Origin: DATGEO01 sp035310015
GTDB lineage: Bacteria > Chloroflexota > Dormibacteria > Dormibacterales > Dormibacteraceae
Direction of reading: 5' to 3'
NCBI GenBank assembly: GCA_035310015.1
Contig: DATGEO010000174.1
Span: 1-19,331, forward strand
Length of the DNA: 19,331 nucleotides
Shown: positions 15,240 through 19,331 of the stretch, in pieces
How the letters are laid out: every line of letters starts with the position of its first letter
How positions within the stretch are numbered: the first letter of the stretch is position 1
Position numbers and translations under genes: made by a program
Notes under the pieces: generated by a model
Seen by the model: only the letters and a program-made list of their open reading frames with translations
Told to the model about the DNA's origin: nothing
Database searches by the model: none

Positions 15240-16702
15240 CCGTCGACGTGGCGCGCTCGCTGCGCAGGATGTTCGTCGACGGCGAGTGGGTCGACTCGGA
15301 GAGCGGCCGCCACCGGGATGCCGTCAGCCCCGCCACCGGCGCGGTGATCGCGCAGGTGCCCGAGGGCACCCGGGAGGACGCGCGGCGGGCGGTCAAGGCG
15401 GCGCACAAGGCCCGATCCGCGGTCGCGGGGCTCAAGGGCTTCGAGCGCGCGCAGCGGCTGCACAGGATCGCCGACGTGATTGCGACGCGGCGCGAAGACC
15501 TCGCCCGCATCCTCACCCTCGACCAGGGCAAGCCGCTGGTCGCCGAGGCGTACGGCGAGGTCGACGAGGCCGAGCAGTACTTCCGCATCGCGGCCGAGGA
15601 CCTGAAGCGGCTCGAAGGCAGCGTGCTGCCGTCGGCGAGCCCCACCAAGCTCGTCTTCACCCGGCGCGTGCCTCGCGGCGTGTACGGCGTGATCACACCC
15701 TGGAACTGGCCCCTGACGATGGCGACCGAGCTCATCGCGCCGGCGCTTGCCGGCGGCAACACGGTGGTCTGGACGCCGGCGCCGTCGACCAGCGTGATCT
15801 CGGTGGCGCTGATGGAGTGCATCGCCGAGGCGGACCTGCCGCCGGGCGCCGTGAACCTGGTGACCGGTCCCGGCCCGGAGGTCGGCGACGAGGTCGCGGG
15901 CCATCCCCTCGTCGACGGAGTCGGCTTCGTCGGCTCGACCGTCACCGGGGCATCGGTGGCGCGGCGGGCGGCGGGCAAGCATGTGATGCTCGAGCTCGGC
16001 GGCAACGGGCCGATGATCGTGTTCGGCGACGCCGACATCGAGCGCGCGGTCGAAGGCGCGATCGTCGGCTGCTACCTGTGCGCGGGCCAGAGCTGCACCG
16101 CGAGCGAGCGCATCCTGGTCGAGGAGTCCGCGCACGACGAGTTCCTCGCGCGCCTCGAGGAGGCGACGAAGCAGCTGCGCCTCGGCGATCCGTTCGCTCC
16201 CGACACCACGCTCGGCCCGCTGAACAACGAGGGCGTCGCGACCAAGATGGACAACCACATCGCCGACGCGGTGGGCAGCGGCGCAAAAGTCGTGCTCGGG
16301 GGCAAGCGCGCGGACGGCTTTCCGACGCGCCTCTACTACGAGGCCACGATCCTCGACGCGGTCACACCGTCGATGCTGGTCAGCCGGGAGGAGACCTTCG
16401 GGCCCATCGCGCCGGTGATCAGGTTCCGCGGCGAGGCCGAGGCGCTCGCGATCGCCAACGACTCGCCGTACGGGCTGCTCGGCGCGGTCTACACCCGAGA
16501 CATCTCGCGGGCGCTGCGCATGGCCGACGCGCTCGAGATGGGCTGGGTGAACATCAACGAGTCGTCGAACTACTGGGAGGCGCACCTGCCGTTCGGCGGC
16601 CGGGCGGGCAAGCGCAGCGGCATCGGGCGCGTGGGCGGCCACTTCGCGCTCGAGCAGATGACCGACCTGAAGACCATCGTGATCGAGATCTCCCCCGCGT
16701 AG
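15236..16702 (+). CDS. NAD(P)-dependent aldehyde dehydrogenase
   Basis: This 488-residue member of the ALDH superfamily oxidises an aldehyde to a carboxylate. TPWNWPL at 154-160, FVGSTVTG at 231-238, the general base E253 in MLELGG and the catalytic C287 in GQSCTASER are all in place. The C-terminal NYWEAHLPFGGRAGKRSG is near 445-462. Two substitutions are odd: the coenzyme-binding lysine of the usual KPA/KPS motif is Thr180 (VWTPAPST), and ELGGNGP replaces ELGGKSP. The GTG start overlaps the alcohol dehydrogenase stop, and translational coupling is expected. The product with an N-methylated aminoaldehyde would be an N-methylglycine, but benzaldehyde- or semialdehyde-type substrates cannot be excluded. 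Confidence 0.93.
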   Translation: MTVDVARSLRRMFVDGEWVDSESGRHRDAVSPATGAVIAQVPEGTREDARRAVKAAHKARSAVAGLKGFERAQRLHRIADVIATRREDLARILTLDQGKPLVAEAYGEVDEAEQYFRIAAEDLKRLEGSVLPSASPTKLVFTRRVPRGVYGVITPWNWPLTMATELIAPALAGGNTVVWTPAPSTSVISVALMECIAEADLPPGAVNLVTGPGPEVGDEVAGHPLVDGVGFVGSTVTGASVARRAAGKHVMLELGGNGPMIVFGDADIERAVEGAIVGCYLCAGQSCTASERILVEESAHDEFLARLEEATKQLRLGDPFAPDTTLGPLNNEGVATKMDNHIADAVGSGAKVVLGGKRADGFPTRLYYEATILDAVTPSMLVSREETFGPIAPVIRFRGEAEALAIANDSPYGLLGAVYTRDISRALRMADALEMGWVNINESSNYWEAHLPFGGRAGKRSGIGRVGGHFALEQMTDLKTIVIEISPA

Positions 16703-16707
16703 CCGCA

Positions 16708-17475
16708 GTGTCCGCAGTGCCTGAAGGCCCGCTTCCCGACACCATCGACGAGGCCGGCCGCGTGGCCGAGGCCGCGAAGAAGGCCGGCGTCAACGCCAAG
16801 CTGCTCGGCGGCGCCGGCATCCATCTCCACTCGCCGAGCGCCGGGCGGCCGCCGCTCAAGCGCAAGTACGGCGACCTCGACTACGCCATCCCCGGGAAGG
16901 ACCGCAAGGGCGTGCTCGACCTCTTTCCGGCGCTCGGGTACGAGGCCAACGACCGCTTCAACCTGATGAACGGCGACCGCCGCCTGTACTTCTACGACGG
17001 CGTCAACTCGCGGCAGGTCGACGTGTTCGTCGACATATTCAAGATGTCGCACGTCATCGACCTGCGGAGCAGGCTCGGGCACGCCGGGCCCTGCGCCAGC
17101 CCCTCCGACCTCCTGCTGAGCAAGATGCAGATCTACGAGGTCAATCGCAAGGACCTGATCGACCTGGTCGCGCTCCTCCTGGACCACGGGATCGGGACCG
17201 GCGGGGACGAGATCGACGCGGGCTACATCGCCCGCCTGGCCGCCAACGACTGGGGCCTCTGCCGGACCCTCGAGCTGAACGTCGCCAAGCTGCTGCTGAC
17301 GCTGGACGAGCTCGACGTCGACCGCGAGCTCGTCCGGTCGCGCATCAGCGAGGTCTGGGCAACCGTCGAGCAGTGCCCCAAGCCGCTGAAGTGGCGGCTG
17401 CGGGCGCAGGTCGGCGACCGCCTGCAGTGGTACGAGCTGCCGGAAGAAGTTCGTTCGCCCTACCAGCCGGAATGA
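16708..17475 (+). CDS. Nucleotidyltransferase-fold protein of unknown target
   Basis: This protein of about 255 residues resembles minimal nucleotidyltransferases and AbiEii-like enzymes. KLLGGAGIHLHSP at 31-43 holds the GG helix, and KYGDLDYAI at 53-61 gives the D56-x-D58 metal pair. The third acid is probably D105 in RQVDVFVDIF. SKMQIYEVNRKDLIDLVALL at 138-157 is the helix seen after the core in this fold. Members transfer a nucleotide to small molecules, RNA or proteins. The start is either GTG 16708 or GTG 16717 and both lack a clear ribosome-binding site; coupling to the aldehyde dehydrogenase stop five bases upstream is likely. It sits six bases before the flavoprotein. An antitoxin partner of the usual AbiE kind is not present, so it is not an obvious toxin system. 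Confidence 0.75.
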   Translation: MSAVPEGPLPDTIDEAGRVAEAAKKAGVNAKLLGGAGIHLHSPSAGRPPLKRKYGDLDYAIPGKDRKGVLDLFPALGYEANDRFNLMNGDRRLYFYDGVNSRQVDVFVDIFKMSHVIDLRSRLGHAGPCASPSDLLLSKMQIYEVNRKDLIDLVALLLDHGIGTGGDEIDAGYIARLAANDWGLCRTLELNVAKLLLTLDELDVDRELVRSRISEVWATVEQCPKPLKWRLRAQVGDRLQWYELPEEVRSPYQPE

Positions 17476-17481
17476 AAACCG

Positions 17482-19331
17482 ATGCCTGAGCTGCCCAAGC
17501 ACGCGCGCGCGGTCGTCATCGGCTGCGGCATCGTCGGCAACAGCGTCGCGTTCCACCTGTGCCGGCTCGGCTGGCGCGACGTCGTCCTGCTCGACAAAGG
17601 CCCGCTGCCGAACCCGGGTGGATCGACCGGGCACGCCTCGAACTTCATCTACCTCGTCGACCACTCGAAGGAGATGACGGCCCTGACGGTCGAGAGCGTG
17701 CGCCAGTACGAGGAGCTCGAGGTGTTCACGCGGTCGGGCGGGGTCGAGGTCGCACGCACGCAGGAGCGCATGCAGGAGCTGGCGCGGCGCATCGCCTCGG
17801 CGAAGTCGTGGGGCATCGAGCCGGTGTCGCTGGTCTCGCCGCGAGAGCTGAAAGACCTCGTGCCCTACATCAACGAGAAGATCCTTCTCGGCGGCTTCTA
17901 CACGCCGGGCGTCGGCGTGGTCGACTCGCTGCGAGCGGGCACCCTGATGCGCGAGAAGGCGACTGCGATGGGCGCGCTGCAGGTGTCCGCCAACACCGAG
18001 GTGCTGGGCATCGACGTCGATGGCCGAGGCCGGGTGCGCTGCGTGCGGACCACCGACGGCGAGGTCGAGACCGACACCGTGGTCGTCGCCTGCGGAGTAT
18101 GGAGCCCCCGCGTCGGGCGCATGGCCGGCGCGCACATCCCGCTCACCCCCGCCGTGCACCAGATGATCGACGTCGGGCCGGTGCCGCGCTTCGCCGGAGC
18201 GAAGAGCGACATCGAGCACCCGATCGTGCGCGACATGGACACGAACATGTACGAGCGCCAGGCGGGCGGCGACCTCGAGATCGGCTCCTACGCGCACCGC
18301 CCGATCCTCTACGACTCCGAGGACCTGCCCTCCGTGCAGCGGGCCGCCCTCTCGCCCACCGAGTTTCCGTTCACGCAGGCCGACTTCGGGCCGCAGATGG
18401 AGCACGCGCTCGAGCTCATGCCCGAGATAGTGGGCGACGAGAAGGTCGGCGTGAAGTACGCCATCAACGGCATCCTGTCGCTGACGCCCGACGGCATGCC
18501 CATCGTCGGCGAGTCCTCCGACGTGAAGGGCCTGTGGTCGGCTTCGGCGGTATGGGTCAAGGAGGGTCCGGCGACGGGCAAGACGCTGGCCGAGCTCATG
18601 GTCCACGGCGAGTCGGAGATCGACGTGCACGCGTCGGACACGGCGCGCTTCCACGAGCACCAGAAGACGCGTGCGCACGTGCGTGCCCGGGCCGCCGAAG
18701 GCTTCAACAAGACCTATGGCATCGTCCACCCGAGCGAGCAGTGGGCCTCCAACCGCAAGGTGCGGCTGGCGCCGTTCCACGAACGGGAGCGCGAGCTGCA
18801 GGCGGTGTTCTTCGAGGCCGCCGGCTGGGAGCGGCCCATGTGGTACGAGTCCAACGCCGCGCTGCTCGACGAGTTCGGCGATCGCATCAACCGCCGCACC
18901 GCCGAATGGGAGTCGCGCTGGTGGTCGCCGATCATCAACGCCGAGCACCTCGCGATGCGGGAACGCGCGGGCATCTTCGACCTCTCCGCGTTCACGATCT
19001 TCGACGTCACCGGCCCCGGCGCGCTGGCCTCGGTGCAGCGCGTGACCCTGCGCCAGATGGACGTGCCGGTCGGCCGCAACGTGTACACGCCGGTGCTGAG
19101 CCACAGCGGCGGCTTCAAGTCGGACCTCACGATCATGCGGCTGGGCGAGGAGCACTTCCGGGTGGTCACCGGCGGCGCCGCGGGCATGTCCGACAAGAAG
19201 TGGTTCCGCGACCACCTCGCCGACGGCGCGCAGCTGCACGACCTCACGTCGGCCATGACGACCGTCGGCCTGTGGGGTCCGCGCGCGCGCGACATCCTGG
19301 CCGCGGCCACGTCCGACGACGTCTCGAACGA
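17482..19331 (+). CDS. Dimethylglycine oxidase/sarcosine dehydrogenase-like flavoprotein with GcvT domain, C-terminus beyond window
   Basis: This FAD enzyme is expected to oxidise an N-methylglycine and pass the methyl-derived one-carbon unit to tetrahydrofolate. 616 codons are visible; relatives have about 820-850. The FAD-binding GCGIVG is at 14-19. GGSTGHASNF at 47-55 places H51 where dimethylglycine oxidase attaches FAD covalently. TPDGMPIVGE near 336-345 and GLWSASAVW close the DAO domain, followed by the FAO_M linker domain (about 377-460). From about 485 the folate-binding GcvT-like part begins (AMRERAGIFDLS, then VTGPGALASVQRVT) and runs off the window at 19331. ATG 17482 follows the nucleotidyltransferase stop by six bases. 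The exact substrate (dimethylglycine, sarcosine or another secondary or tertiary amine) is not fixed by what is visible. Confidence 0.9.
   Translation, partial: MPELPKHARAVVIGCGIVGNSVAFHLCRLGWRDVVLLDKGPLPNPGGSTGHASNFIYLVDHSKEMTALTVESVRQYEELEVFTRSGGVEVARTQERMQELARRIASAKSWGIEPVSLVSPRELKDLVPYINEKILLGGFYTPGVGVVDSLRAGTLMREKATAMGALQVSANTEVLGIDVDGRGRVRCVRTTDGEVETDTVVVACGVWSPRVGRMAGAHIPLTPAVHQMIDVGPVPRFAGAKSDIEHPIVRDMDTNMYERQAGGDLEIGSYAHRPILYDSEDLPSVQRAALSPTEFPFTQADFGPQMEHALELMPEIVGDEKVGVKYAINGILSLTPDGMPIVGESSDVKGLWSASAVWVKEGPATGKTLAELMVHGESEIDVHASDTARFHEHQKTRAHVRARAAEGFNKTYGIVHPSEQWASNRKVRLAPFHERERELQAVFFEAAGWERPMWYESNAALLDEFGDRINRRTAEWESRWWSPIINAEHLAMRERAGIFDLSAFTIFDVTGPGALASVQRVTLRQMDVPVGRNVYTPVLSHSGGFKSDLTIMRLGEEHFRVVTGGAAGMSDKKWFRDHLADGAQLHDLTSAMTTVGLWGPRARDILAAATSDDVSN

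Noticed and set aside
16708..17475. Toxin-antitoxin (AbiE-type) system
   Set aside because: The nucleotidyltransferase fold is present but there is no antitoxin gene beside it; both neighbours are metabolic enzymes with almost no gap.
16570..19239. Open minus-strand frame of 889 codons across the nucleotidyltransferase and flavoprotein genes
   Set aside because: It has no recognisable domain, is rich in Arg/His/Val/Asp runs typical of antisense frames in GC-rich genes, and lies opposite two plus-strand genes with clear motifs.
14058..19331. DMSP degradation cluster (iron ADH, ALDH, GcvT-like demethylase)
   Set aside because: The set is superficially similar, but the GcvT part is fused to a dimethylglycine-oxidase-like FAD domain, the ALDH has GQSC and not the methylmalonate-semialdehyde type motif, and no DMSP lyase or CoA transferase is seen.

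Overview
This is a GC-rich window (about 70% by eye) in which almost every base is coding. It looks like a chromosomal segment from an uncultivated-type, high-GC soil bacterium. The tandem RecB/UvrD-type helicases resemble the AdnAB arrangement of Actinobacteria, and several starts are GTG or TTG. Actinobacteriota, or a GC-rich Chloroflexota/Dormibacterota relative, would fit, but the sequence alone does not settle the phylum. I see no tRNA, rRNA, CRISPR array, insertion sequence or phage gene.

Left part (1-5801, minus strand): three genes run right to left. A GT87-type polytopic membrane glycosyltransferase is followed 32 bases later by a 1071-residue helicase-nuclease with a probable Fe-S cluster. 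A 12-bp perfect inverted repeat comes next, then a second UvrD-like helicase that leaves the window at base 1. The two helicases look like an AdnA/AdnB-like double-strand-break end-processing machine. A GT39/ArnT-like glycosyltransferase is divergent from this set across a 76-base gap.

Middle part (7377-10568): a small minus-strand pair encodes a DsbA-fold protein with only one active-site cysteine and an unusual membrane-tethered protein. The latter has a sigma-region-4-like helix-turn-helix at the N-terminus, one membrane segment, and a repetitive Ser/Thr/Pro tail. Divergent from the pair is a CPBP membrane protease, overlapping by one base a major facilitator transporter.

Right part (10569-19331, plus strand): seven closely spaced genes form an apparent catabolic operon. 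They are a GntR/FCD repressor, a metallophosphoesterase, an APC amine or amino-acid permease, an iron-type alcohol dehydrogenase, an aldehyde dehydrogenase, a nucleotidyltransferase-fold protein, and a dimethylglycine oxidase/dehydrogenase-like flavoprotein that is cut by the window end. A sigma-70-like promoter followed by two GntR-like operator repeats precedes the first gene. The three oxidoreductases would be enough to carry an N-methylated ethanolamine through an aldehyde to an N-methylglycine and then remove a methyl group. This is an inference from order and family, not a demonstrated pathway. The phosphoesterase and nucleotidyltransferase have no obvious place in that route and are the most puzzling members.
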